From Burkholderia aenigmatica (GTDB lineage: Bacteria; Pseudomonadota; Gammaproteobacteria; Burkholderiales; Burkholderiaceae), in NCBI RefSeq assembly GCF_902499175.1, contig NZ_CABVQC010000004.1:62001-126000 (forward strand): 64,000 nucleotides of DNA, read 5' to 3'. Position 1 is the first letter of the stretch. Each line of letters starts with the position of its first letter. The notes below the pieces were generated by a model. It did not search any database, was not told the DNA's origin, and was given only the letters and a program-made list of their open reading frames with translations. The position numbers and the translations under genes are program-made. Shown here piece by piece: positions 35,992 through 43,270 of this stretch.

Positions 35992-37025
35992 GATCCACCT
36001 CCACGAAATTCAAGGAGAGCGCAACCGGCCTGCCCTTGGAAGCCGGCGGACCAAACGAGGGCATGTTGTCCCTCGCTAGGGTTGATCGACCGCAGCAACG
36101 CGTCGAGCCGTGCAGGCGTGTCGGCGGCGCAGAAATGGCCGGGCGCGTCCATACGTATGTGGCAGACCCGTTCGGGCCGCAGTCCGCAACGCGTATTGAT
36201 TTCGCGAGCCAGTCGAGTCTCGATTGGCGCCGGAAGTACCCAGTCGACATTCGCAGGTTGCAAATCCGCGCCTGAGCACGTCTCGCTAATGACGTTCGTG
36301 AGCGTCGATGTGTAGACGGGTTCGCGCTCACTTGCGAGCGGTGGGATTCCGGGCGTCAGTACGGTGAGCCCGCTCACGCGCCATCCCGGGCCGGGGTGTC
36401 TCGCGATCAGTACGGCAGCGGCCCCGTCACCCATGTCGATCAGTGCACCGATCCGACGTGAGAACGGCCGGCGCCAGCGTTCCGCGGCGACAATCACGAC
36501 GGTATTCAGTCGGATATCAGCGGCCATCATCGCCACGGCAATCTCCAACGCCATCAGGAACGACACGCCTTGAAGCTGGCCGACCGCCAGCGGTGCTCGG
36601 CTTGATCCAAGTTCGCTGTGGAGGCGGCAGGCACACGACAATGCCAGATCATGCTCGAAGCTCGTTGTGCATACGATGATTTGATCGGGTGTGGGCGTGG
36701 CGACCTGAGGCGACGATTCAAGCAGCGCTCGCACCGTGGCAAGTGCCATGTCGGACAACGTCAGGTCGGATTCCACAGCGACCCGGTGATCAGTAGCTCG
36801 TGATGCTTGCGGCAACGGAATACCGGCCACGCCGAATGGGGCACCACTGTCGCGCCACCGCAGCGTATCGGCGTATACGGCTTGCATCACGTCCTCTCGC
36901 GCGGATCCACCCGAAACCATGAATGGTTCGAGATGTGCATCGGCCGGGACATCGTGCGGTGGGATATATCGTGCCGTGGCGACAATGCACGGTTCGTCGC
37001 CAGTGACGTTAGTCGAAGGACGCAT
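35988..37025 (-). CDS. FabH-like protein lacking the catalytic Cys, PqsB-like; pair 2
   Basis: A 345-residue KAS III relative. The nucleophile region reads LAVGQLQGVSFLMALEIA with Gly (about G153) at the Cys position, matching the other Cys-less copy at 29404-30444 (QLQG in both). The core VVIVAAERW, DMGDGAAAVLIAR and C-terminal GFQGQAGCALLEF show that the fold is kept. It overlaps the ACP gene by 17 bases and its active partner by four, so the two are translationally coupled. It probably forms the structural half of a heterodimer. Confidence 0.76.
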   Translation of the reverse strand: MRPSTNVTGDEPCIVATARYIPPHDVPADAHLEPFMVSGGSAREDVMQAVYADTLRWRDSGAPFGVAGIPLPQASRATDHRVAVESDLTLSDMALATVRALLESSPQVATPTPDQIIVCTTSFEHDLALSCACRLHSELGSSRAPLAVGQLQGVSFLMALEIAVAMMAADIRLNTVVIVAAERWRRPFSRRIGALIDMGDGAAAVLIARHPGPGWRVSGLTVLTPGIPPLASEREPVYTSTLTNVISETCSGADLQPANVDWVLPAPIETRLAREINTRCGLRPERVCHIRMDAPGHFCAADTPARLDALLRSINPSEGQHALVWSAGFQGQAGCALLEFRGGGS

Positions 37026-37287
37026 GGGATTCGACGAACGCGACGAGATTGCCGAAACGCAGGAACAAATCGGCGGATAGATCTTCGGGGGCCAGCGTGA
37101 AGCCGAAGCGCTGTTCGAGTTGCAGCAGCAAGTCCGTCATATTCATTGAATCCACACCGACGTCGAAGAGGTTGGTGTCATCTACGATGAGATCGGTGCT
37201 TAGGGTGCTGCCAAGTACCGATAGCAAGCAGGTTTTTACTGTCTCGGACACGCTGGCGGAGCTGGGGGAAGCGGGATGGGTTGCCAT
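37009..37287 (-). CDS. Acyl/peptidyl carrier protein
   Basis: A 92-residue stand-alone carrier protein. The phosphopantetheine attachment serine is S47 in FDVGVDSMNMTDLLLQLEQ, with the usual acidic helix 2 after it and FTLAPEDLSADLF as helix 3. It would hold the intermediates that the ligase, decarboxylase, dehydrogenases and condensing enzymes of this operon act on. The GVDSMNM motif is closer to pathway-specific carriers than to AcpP (which has LGADSLD). No phosphopantetheinyl transferase is encoded in the window, so a housekeeping one must act. Confidence 0.9.
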   Translation of the reverse strand: MATHPASPSSASVSETVKTCLLSVLGSTLSTDLIVDDTNLFDVGVDSMNMTDLLLQLEQRFGFTLAPEDLSADLFLRFGNLVAFVESHASFD

Positions 37288-37319
37288 GAACGATCTCCAG
37301 TGCGAAATTTCGGCCGGGT

Positions 37320-38579
37320 TCAGGATTGGTGCGCTTCTGTAGAGCGGTGCGACGCGGGAGAGATGGCCTCCCAGGGAAGAGTCGCCGAGCGGAGTGCGGA
37401 GCGAGCAATCATGAGCCGCTGTAGGTCCCCGGTACCTTCCATGATGTCGAAGGCCTTTGCATCACGATAGCTTTGCTCGAGCGAGGGAAAGGCAGCGGTA
37501 CCATCAAGGCCGGCGAGATCGATGGCTGTCCTGGTGATGCGGGCGGCTACTTGTGATGCATATGCCTTGGCCATTGACGAGTCCATGGAAGTCGCGATGC
37601 CTTGATCGGTCTTCCACGCCGCGTGTCGGCAGAGCAACTGGGCTGTAGTGATTTGCCGATCGATATCGAGCAGGGTTTCGTTCACATTCGCAGTGCGGTG
37701 GCGTTGATTCACAGGATGCCCGCCTGCTTCGAAGTAGGCCGCGAGATCGTCGCGTACTCGTCGACATGCGCCGACCATGACCGCGGAAAGTAGGGGGCGG
37801 AAGTAGTCCCATGCGTGTTGTGCGCCCGAAAACGCGTCGTTGAGGGGCTTTTCGTCACCGCGTCTGAGAAGCGCGTCGTCAGGGACTTCGCAATCGGTGT
37901 AAGAGAGAATCGCAAGCTGACTCGCGCGCAGGCCGACCATTTTCTCGATGCGATCGACAGAGAAGCCCGGGATATTGCGATCGACGTGGAACGCTCGAAC
38001 GCCGAAACGACCAGCGTGCCGATTAATGGTGGCGAACGTGATCACGTCGTCCGCGCGTGCGCCGTTGGTGATGAAGCACTTGGTACCGTTCAGCACCCAG
38101 CCGCGTGCCGTCTTGCGAGCGGTGGTCCGCATCGCGGTCGCATCCGAGCCGCAGTCGGGCTCCGTAATGGCAAACGCACCCCAGCGCGGTGTGTCGCTGC
38201 GAAATCGTTTGAAGAAGCGGGTCTGTTGCTCGCCGCTGCCGAGTGCGAGGACGGGTGGCATTGCAAGGCCAGGGCCGGGCAGCGCAAGCGCTAGCGCCGC
38301 GTCGGCGTACCCGAGATATTCCATGAGTGTGGTGCGCGACATCAGTGATTGCACGTCCATGCAACCGCCGTATGCGGCCGGAACGAGATTCAAGTTCAGC
38401 GCAGTTACGTCCGAGGGGGCACAAACTGCATCTGGAATTTGCCGTGTCCGGTCGGCTTCGGGGCCGTGCAAACGCATGCGTGCAGCAAGCTGATCCAGTT
38501 CCAGCCCGTCGGCCAAGAGGTTGGCACGGATTGTCGCAAGCGTGGATTGCACCTGAGACGACTTCACCGACTGTGACAT
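37320..38579 (-). CDS. Acyl-CoA dehydrogenase-like flavoprotein (probable acyl-ACP dehydrogenase)
   Basis: The first gene of the operon, 419 residues. Conserved features are FAITEPDCGSDATAMRTTA (FAD and substrate loop), KCFITNGARADDVITFAT, and a C-terminal AKAFDIMEGTGDLQRLMIARS in which the Glu of MEGTGD is the catalytic base. Such enzymes introduce a double bond alpha-beta to a thioester, and several act on carrier-bound amino acids, for example prolyl-carrier dehydrogenases of pyrrole pathways. The second dehydrogenase-like gene at 31031 lacks this Glu, so this one is probably the redox-active member. The ACP gene starts 32 bp downstream. Confidence 0.85.
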   Translation of the reverse strand: MSQSVKSSQVQSTLATIRANLLADGLELDQLAARMRLHGPEADRTRQIPDAVCAPSDVTALNLNLVPAAYGGCMDVQSLMSRTTLMEYLGYADAALALALPGPGLAMPPVLALGSGEQQTRFFKRFRSDTPRWGAFAITEPDCGSDATAMRTTARKTARGWVLNGTKCFITNGARADDVITFATINRHAGRFGVRAFHVDRNIPGFSVDRIEKMVGLRASQLAILSYTDCEVPDDALLRRGDEKPLNDAFSGAQHAWDYFRPLLSAVMVGACRRVRDDLAAYFEAGGHPVNQRHRTANVNETLLDIDRQITTAQLLCRHAAWKTDQGIATSMDSSMAKAYASQVAARITRTAIDLAGLDGTAAFPSLEQSYRDAKAFDIMEGTGDLQRLMIARSALRSATLPWEAISPASHRSTEAHQS

Positions 38580-38676
38580 GAGGGATTCCCTCCTGCTGGC
38601 GACCTATATCGAGTGACCGACATGCAGGGAAGCTGCGGGTACTCGGCGCATGGCGTTCGGATTGCAGCGTAGGTCT

Positions 38677-38685
38677 TGGTTACCA
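38677..38685. promoter_or_regulatory. TGGTTACCA palindrome, candidate GntR/FadR operator
   Basis: A perfect 9-bp palindrome TGGT-T-ACCA in the divergent gap between the biosynthetic operon (start 38579, minus) and the FadR-type regulator gene (plus). FadR-subfamily proteins typically bind TGGTNNNACCA-like sites, here with a shorter centre. The position makes it a candidate for autoregulation or joint control; not proven. Confidence 0.4.
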
Positions 38686-38694
38686 TGCCTGCTA

Positions 38695-38710
38695 CTCCTA
38701 ACGTTGGGAG
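38695..38710. repeat. Imperfect 16-bp palindrome CTCCTAAC/GTTGGGAG
   Basis: Arms match at seven of eight positions. It lies 10 bp from the TGGTTACCA site and about 116 bp upstream of the first biosynthetic gene. It could be a second regulator site; it does not fit a lux box. Confidence 0.3.
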
Positions 38711-38806
38711 GGGGCATGAAGCCGGAAATCTCGCCGTGCCGGGCGGGGATGCCTGATAATGGCGCCGGGATACAGCAGTGAATGGCCAACGACGGACGTG
38801 ACCGAT

Positions 38807-39643
38807 ATGGCAGGGCGAAAACCGACAACCGAAAAGAAGATGTCGCCGGCGCAGCCGGATAAACGAGGTTCGCGCGCAATCAAGCGCGGCGACCAAGTGG
38901 CCGAGCAGATCAAGCGTTGGATTAACGACGGGCAGGCACGGCCAGGAAAGCGCTTGAACAAGGAGGCCGAGCTTCAGCAGATGTTCAACGTCAGCCGGGG
39001 TTCGATGCGCGATGCGCTCAAGGCGCTGGAGATGCAAGGGCTCGTGAGACTGAGTACCGGGCCGGATGGCGGCGCGACGATTACGCGCGTACCACTGGCC
39101 CGAGCATTCCAGTCGCTGCAGAACTATCTGTTTTTCGAGAGCATCACGCTTGAGGACATTTATGCGGTACGCCGCACGCTGGAACCCATGGTGGCGGCGG
39201 GTGCGGTTCCCCATCTGAGCGACGCGGACTTCGATGCGCTCGAGCGCAGTGTGTCCGTCTGCGAGCCGTTCGAAGCACGTCACGCCGAGGCGCTCGACCA
39301 GCGGCACGAGGATATCCATTTCCACGATGTACTGGCTGCAGCACATCCGAATGCGTTTCTGCGTAGCCTATGCCAGATCATCAACCAGATGCTGCACACG
39401 CTCGTGATCGTGGCGGGGAACGTGACGCAGCAGGACTATCAGGCATTCGGGCGGCACACGGTTGCCGCGCACCGCGCGATACTGGACGCCGCGCGACGTC
39501 GGGATGCCGACGCAGTCGCGCAACTCATGACGGCGCACATGGACGAAGCGCATTCGCAGTTGCGCACAGTGCACGCTGCGCTGCAGCAGAAGCTGGTGCT
39601 GGATTCAGAGTTGGACCTGGATTCCGATCGTGATGCCGGCTAA
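38807..39643 (+). CDS. GntR-family regulator, FadR subfamily (FCD)
   Basis: A transcription factor of about 278 residues. The winged helix begins RGDQVAEQIKRWINDGQARPG and contains MFNVSRGSMRDALKALEMQGLV; the FCD domain follows with the metal-type ligands in HEDIHFHDVLAAAHPNAF and HRAILDAARRRDADA. The start is uncertain: ATGs at 38759, 38807 and 38840 share the frame, and none has a strong ribosome site; 38807 is taken as the middle choice. It is divergent from the biosynthetic operon and converges with an amidase gene. It might control either; regulators of this type usually sense small acids from a catabolic pathway. Confidence 0.85.
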   Translation: MAGRKPTTEKKMSPAQPDKRGSRAIKRGDQVAEQIKRWINDGQARPGKRLNKEAELQQMFNVSRGSMRDALKALEMQGLVRLSTGPDGGATITRVPLARAFQSLQNYLFFESITLEDIYAVRRTLEPMVAAGAVPHLSDADFDALERSVSVCEPFEARHAEALDQRHEDIHFHDVLAAAHPNAFLRSLCQIINQMLHTLVIVAGNVTQQDYQAFGRHTVAAHRAILDAARRRDADAVAQLMTAHMDEAHSQLRTVHAALQQKLVLDSELDLDSDRDAG

Positions 39644-39684
39644 AGCATTCAGACCGGATCCGGTCGACTTCTGCTCTTAGCTCA

Positions 39685-41109
39685 TTAGGCAGGGGTTGCG
39701 CCGGCCGCGGAGGCGAAGAGCTCGCGTGTCAGCTCGGCGAACGGGGCGCGCCCAAATGCGCGTTCGAGCATATGACTCGCCCACAACACCAACGCATCGG
39801 CATGGCGACTGCCTACAATCTGGATGCTGACGGGCAGGCGCGTGGCAGTCATCCCGGCATAGAGGCTTGCCGCCGGCAGTCCCAGCTGATTGCACCATGC
39901 CGTGAAATGCGGAAACAAGGCTGTGCTTGAACTCACTTCGGCAAGTGACGGGGCCACGTCGGGATATACCGGGCAGATGAGGAGATCGTGCCGCTCGAAA
40001 AACGCATTGACGGCGGCGCCCAACTCTCCCCGTTCGATCAGCGCGCCCAATAGCTCCCCCCGCGAGATGCCGTTGCCGGCTTGCGCGTATGCCTGCAGCG
40101 ATGGGTCGAGTTCGGCCCACCTGTCGGTCATGCCGTCCGTGAGCTGACGGCAGCATGCACGCCAAAGTGTTGTGTGGATCGCATTGCACTGCGCGACGCC
40201 AGGCGGATCGGCGACGTGAACGAGTGCTCCAAGTTCGCGAAACATCGCTGCAGTTCGTACCACGGCATCGTGGATTTCAGCCTCGGCGATGACAGGCAAT
40301 CCGAGCGTGGGACTGCACGCAATACGAATGCCGCCCGGAACGGGAAGGCATGACAGCCCGCGCGCATAGTCTGCTCCCTCGAACGGTAAAGCGTACCAGT
40401 CGCGGCTGTCCGGGCGGGTGATGATCGTTAGGATCTGCGCGGCATCCTCGACGCAACGTGTCATCGGGCCGACATGACTGAGCAGACCGAAGGGACCGCG
40501 AGGTGCGTGGGGTACTCGCCCAAAACTGGGCTTGAATCCGAAGACGCCGGTGAAGGAGGCTGGGATGCGAATGGATCCGCCGCCGTCCGTGCCGATGGCC
40601 ACCGGGCCCATTCCGAGCGCAACGGCGACGGCCGCACCTCCGCTGCTGCCACCCGGCGTACGCGAGCGGTCCCATGGATTGCGCGTGGTGCCGGTGAGGG
40701 GACTGTCGGTGACGATCTTGTGTGCGAAATCCGGCATGGTCGTTTTGCCAAAGCAGATTGCCCCCGCTTCACGTAGGCGCGCCACGCTGGGACTGTCCGA
40801 TGCGGCGGCTTCCGGCATCGTTGCCCGCGACCCGTATCGCGTGGGGAGTCCGGCAACGGCGATGTTGTCCTTGATGCTGACCGGGACGCCGTCGAGTTGG
40901 CTGAGGGGCGCGCCACGTTGCCAGCGCGCCTCGGACGCCCGCGCCAATTCGAGAGCCTCATCGGCGACTTGGCAGAATGCGTTGACCGTCGGATCCAATG
41001 ACTGGATCCGTTCCAAGATGGTCTTCATCACATCGACGGGCGACGTCCGTCCGTTCGCATACAGCCCGCTAAGTTCCCATGCAGTCAGTTCACGCAGGTC
41101 GATTCCCAT
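39685..41109 (-). CDS. Amidase-signature-family hydrolase 1
   Basis: A 474-residue enzyme with the Ser-cisSer-Lys catalytic triad: Lys in PVSIKDNIAVAG, the cis-Ser in the TPGGSSGGAAVAVALGMG loop, and the nucleophilic Ser in DGGGSIRIPASF. It hydrolyses a C-N amide bond; the substrate is unknown. It is a paralogue of the amidase at 47075, sharing the unusual KIVTDSPLTG-TRNPWDR segment. The ATG at 41109 follows GGAGG by five bases; a TTG 12 bases upstream is less likely. It is transcribed away from the Liv transporter genes and may be under the nearby XRE regulators. Confidence 0.88.
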   Translation of the reverse strand: MGIDLRELTAWELSGLYANGRTSPVDVMKTILERIQSLDPTVNAFCQVADEALELARASEARWQRGAPLSQLDGVPVSIKDNIAVAGLPTRYGSRATMPEAAASDSPSVARLREAGAICFGKTTMPDFAHKIVTDSPLTGTTRNPWDRSRTPGGSSGGAAVAVALGMGPVAIGTDGGGSIRIPASFTGVFGFKPSFGRVPHAPRGPFGLLSHVGPMTRCVEDAAQILTIITRPDSRDWYALPFEGADYARGLSCLPVPGGIRIACSPTLGLPVIAEAEIHDAVVRTAAMFRELGALVHVADPPGVAQCNAIHTTLWRACCRQLTDGMTDRWAELDPSLQAYAQAGNGISRGELLGALIERGELGAAVNAFFERHDLLICPVYPDVAPSLAEVSSSTALFPHFTAWCNQLGLPAASLYAGMTATRLPVSIQIVGSRHADALVLWASHMLERAFGRAPFAELTRELFASAAGATPA

Positions 41110-41469
41110 GCCATCCTCCAATTAATTATAATAAACTAACGGTAGGCGTGACCGGCCACGTTTGTCAAGCTGCGGGGCATCATGCTAGAGGGAGAGTTGC
41201 CGGGTAAACGCTTGGATGGGGCACGTTGACGAGTGACCGTGACGAGCGTAGATTTAATGATAATAAATAGGTAGTGCGCCAAGCGTGATCCGCAGCGGAG
41301 ACGCAGAATGCGTGACATGCCGCGTATTTCGGGGCGCAAGGTGTCCAGTCACCGAAATCGGCGACGCGTCGTTTGCTCGAGAGAACTGGGGGCGTATTGG
41401 GAGGGTACGTGGTGTCGTTGCCGACACCGAGGGTGCTGCGATGCGCCCGGTGAGGAGCGACTTTGAGCG
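41110..41469. other. Intergenic region upstream of amidase 1
   Basis: A 360-bp gap holding the promoter of the minus-strand amidase gene. An AT-rich stretch with TATAAT on the minus strand lies near 41125-41135. No gene and no CTAAG-N5-CTTAG operator is seen here. Confidence 0.4.
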
Positions 41470-41796
41470 CTATTCCTGCGCGAGTGCTTCCGCGCTCGCA
41501 ATGAGTGCTCTTTTCTTTTCCTTGCTCAGTCGGCCGGCGATGGCAAGAAGGGTTGCGAGCAGGTCGTCGTCCTCATAGAGGAAGCTGGTGGGAACGAGCA
41601 TCGCGCGCGCCAGACGTTGGCTGGTTTGAAGCGTGGGCGTATGTTTGCCCTTTTCGTACTGATTGACGCGGGCGCTGGCGGAAAATTCGTCGATGCCCGC
41701 CTGAATGCCGAGCTGTTCCTGTGTAAGGCCCGAGCGTAATCGAGCCTGTTTCAGGCGCTTGGGAAACACGGAGGGAGAGGTGGCATCGCTGGACAT
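41470..41796 (-). CDS. XRE-family regulator 1
   Basis: A 108-residue DNA-binding protein. The HTH_3 domain spans FPKRLKQARLRSGLTQEQLG, then NQYEKGKHTPTLQTSQRLARA. A C-terminal helix ends SKEKKRALIASAEALAQE. It is a close paralogue of the next gene (41861-42211), the two sharing most of the HTH and the YEDDDLLA/YEEDDLLA tail. A perfect CTAAG-N5-CTTAG palindrome lies 35-49 bp upstream of its start codon, suggesting auto- or cross-regulation. Confidence 0.9.
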   Translation of the reverse strand: MSSDATSPSVFPKRLKQARLRSGLTQEQLGIQAGIDEFSASARVNQYEKGKHTPTLQTSQRLARAMLVPTSFLYEDDDLLATLLAIAGRLSKEKKRALIASAEALAQE

Positions 41797-41830
41797 TCAC
41801 GGAGTGTCCGGGAAAGGCGTGCCGTTTTTA

Positions 41831-41845
41831 CTAAGTAACTCTTAG
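41831..41845. promoter_or_regulatory. CTAAG-N5-CTTAG operator copy 1
   Basis: CTAAG-TAACT-CTTAG with perfect 5-bp arms, between the two XRE genes and upstream of the first. Two more copies with different spacers lie upstream of the second XRE gene, so it is a conserved site and probably the binding site of these paralogues. Confidence 0.65.
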
Positions 41846-41860
41846 TCTGCAGGCTAAAAA

Positions 41861-42211
41861 CTACTTGGTCTTGGAGGTCAGGCCGATAGTCTGCGTCAAC
41901 GCTTCAGCGCTCTTGAGGAGGGCCTTTCTCTTTTCGCGAGGCAACCTTGCAGCAGTTGCGAGAAGGCTTGCGAGCAGGTCGTCTTCTTCGTAAAGGTAAC
42001 TGGTCGGAACCTGCAGTGCACTGGCCAGCCGTTGCCCCATCTGCAGCTTGGGTGTGTGCTTTCCGCTTTCGTATTGGTTCACGCGCGCGCTTGCGGAGAA
42101 TTCGTCGATACCCGCTGCGATCCCAAGTTGCTCCTGGGTGAGGCGCGAGTGCAGACGGGCCTGTTTCAGGCGCTTGGGGAAAGCAGAGGATGTCGATGAG
42201 GGCCGAGGCAT
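41861..42211 (-). CDS. XRE-family regulator 2
   Basis: A 116-residue paralogue of the preceding regulator: FPKRLKQARLHSRLTQEQLG, NQYESGKHTPKLQMGQRLASA, YLYEEDDLLASLLATAARLP, plus a slightly longer C-terminus. The tandem arrangement indicates duplication in place. Its start codon lies 3 bp from an imperfect, and 35 bp from a perfect, CTAAG-type palindrome. It is divergent from the Liv transporter operon starting at 42392, so the operator block can serve both directions. Confidence 0.9.
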   Translation of the reverse strand: MPRPSSTSSAFPKRLKQARLHSRLTQEQLGIAAGIDEFSASARVNQYESGKHTPKLQMGQRLASALQVPTSYLYEEDDLLASLLATAARLPREKRKALLKSAEALTQTIGLTSKTK

Positions 42212-42213
42212 CC

Positions 42214-42229
42214 TAAGAGTTTCTTTAGT
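42214..42229. promoter_or_regulatory. Imperfect CTAAG-type operator, copy 2
   Basis: CTAAG-AGTTT-CTTTAG has the left arm intact and the right arm with one extra T. It lies directly before the start codon of the second XRE gene. Listed because it is in line with the two perfect copies; a weak or degenerate site. Confidence 0.4.
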
Positions 42230-42245
42230 TATTGCAGGATTTTTA

Positions 42246-42260
42246 CTAAGTATCTCTTAG
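42246..42260. promoter_or_regulatory. CTAAG-N5-CTTAG operator copy 3
   Basis: CTAAG-TATCT-CTTAG with perfect arms, in the divergent gap between the second XRE gene and the Liv operon. Its centre is 23 bp from that of copy 4, close to two helical turns, a spacing often used for cooperative dimers. Confidence 0.65.
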
Positions 42261-42268
42261 CCTAAAAA

Positions 42269-42283
42269 CTAAGAATGTCTTAG
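42269..42283. promoter_or_regulatory. CTAAG-N5-CTTAG operator copy 4
   Basis: CTAAG-AATGT-CTTAG with perfect arms and a spacer unlike the other copies, which shows that the arms and not the spacer are conserved. It is 109-123 bp upstream of the livH-like start codon. Confidence 0.65.
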
Positions 42284-42391
42284 CCTGATGGCGGCGAAGT
42301 GATGACTTTTCCGCTTGGTGAAACGAGACTCCGCAGCTTCTCGAGTTGGACAGGATTGGCATGGCGGACATGACATGACGGACTTTTGACG

Positions 42392-43267
42392 ATGGCGACA
42401 ATCTTGAACATCCTCAGCTACGTGAGCATCCTCGCGCTAGTCGCGCTGGGTCTCGCGATCATCTTCGGTTTGATGGACATCGTGAACCTCGCACACGCGG
42501 AATGGGTGACGATCGGTGCCTACACGTTGGCAGTGGCGCAATCTTTGGGCGGCCCACATGCGTTCTGGCTCGCGTTGTTTGTGGCGCCGGTGGTTGGTGC
42601 GGTGCTCGGGTGGTTCCTTGAGCGCCTCGTGATCCGACTGCTCTACGACCGTCCGCTCGACACATTGCTCGCGACGTACGCGATCAGCTTGATCGTCCAG
42701 AAAGCCCTCGAACTGATTTTCGGCACACATCCGATGTTGGTGTACGCGCCCATAGATGGGGCGATTCCCGTGCCGGGAGGCAGCTATCCGGCGTATCGGT
42801 TGTTCGTGATTAGCGTTGCAGCGGTGGTGACGACCGGTTGCTGGCTGCTATTCACCTATACGCGCTTCGGAACTCAGCTGCGTGCGGTGATCCAGCACCC
42901 AGCGATGGCAGAGGCAGTCGGTATCGACACGCGGCGGCTGAACCGGCTGGCGTTCTGTGGCGGTGCCGCACTCGCATCGCTGGCCGGCGTACTTGTCGCG
43001 CCGATGATATCAGTGGAGTCCCACCTTGGCGTCGCCTATCTGGCCAAGGCGTTTTTCGTGATCGTGTTGGGCGGTATCGGTTCGATCGCCGGCAGTCTGC
43101 TAGGCAGTGCCTTCGTCGGCACGGCTGAAACGCTGCTCAGCTATCGCGTGGATCCGTCACTCGCCTCGGCGATCGTGCTGGTCCTGTCCATCGTTCTGAT
43201 CCGTTTTCGGCCACAAGGCCTGTTACCCGGTTTCAGCGCCGCCCATCAGCTCCACGGCAAAGGTTGA
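42392..43267 (+). CDS. livH-like: Branched-chain-type ABC transporter permease (LivH-like)
   Basis: First gene of a five-gene transporter operon; 291 residues, with about eight hydrophobic segments. It shows the LivH features ALGLAIIFGLMDIVNLAHAEWVTIGAY near the N-terminus and the FVIVLGGIGSIAGSLLGSAFVG segment near the C-terminus that contacts the ATPases. Family members import branched-chain amino acids, urea or short amides. With an amidase downstream in the same operon, an amide is the more likely substrate. ATG at 42392 is preferred over TTG at 42386. Control by the CTAAG-type operators 110 bp upstream is likely. Confidence 0.88.
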   Translation: MATILNILSYVSILALVALGLAIIFGLMDIVNLAHAEWVTIGAYTLAVAQSLGGPHAFWLALFVAPVVGAVLGWFLERLVIRLLYDRPLDTLLATYAISLIVQKALELIFGTHPMLVYAPIDGAIPVPGGSYPAYRLFVISVAAVVTTGCWLLFTYTRFGTQLRAVIQHPAMAEAVGIDTRRLNRLAFCGGAALASLAGVLVAPMISVESHLGVAYLAKAFFVIVLGGIGSIAGSLLGSAFVGTAETLLSYRVDPSLASAIVLVLSIVLIRFRPQGLLPGFSAAHQLHGKG

Positions 43268-43270
43268 ATC

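Noticed and set aside
28481-37025. Assignment of the FabH-like pairs to alkylquinolone synthesis
   Set aside because: There is no anthranilate-CoA ligase (PqsA), PqsD or PqsE homologue, and the ligase here is accompanied by a PLP decarboxylase. Only the heterodimer principle is shared.
28481-38579. Interpretation of the operon as an exosortase/PEP-CTERM locus or as a pyrrole (prodigiosin-like) module
   Set aside because: The ligase and decarboxylase resemble the exosortase-associated types, but no exosortase, PEP-CTERM protein or polysaccharide genes are present. The prolyl-pyrrole module explains ligase, ACP and one dehydrogenase but not the decarboxylase or the two FabH-like pairs.
38759-38806. 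Start of the FadR-type regulator at 38759
   Set aside because: The extra 16 residues have no ribosome site and no family character. 38807 was preferred, though the choice remains uncertain.
41119-41168. TTGACA and TATAAT upstream of amidase 1 as a sigma-70 promoter
   Set aside because: On the minus strand the two hexamers are 32 bp apart, far from the required 16-19 bp, so they cannot form one promoter.
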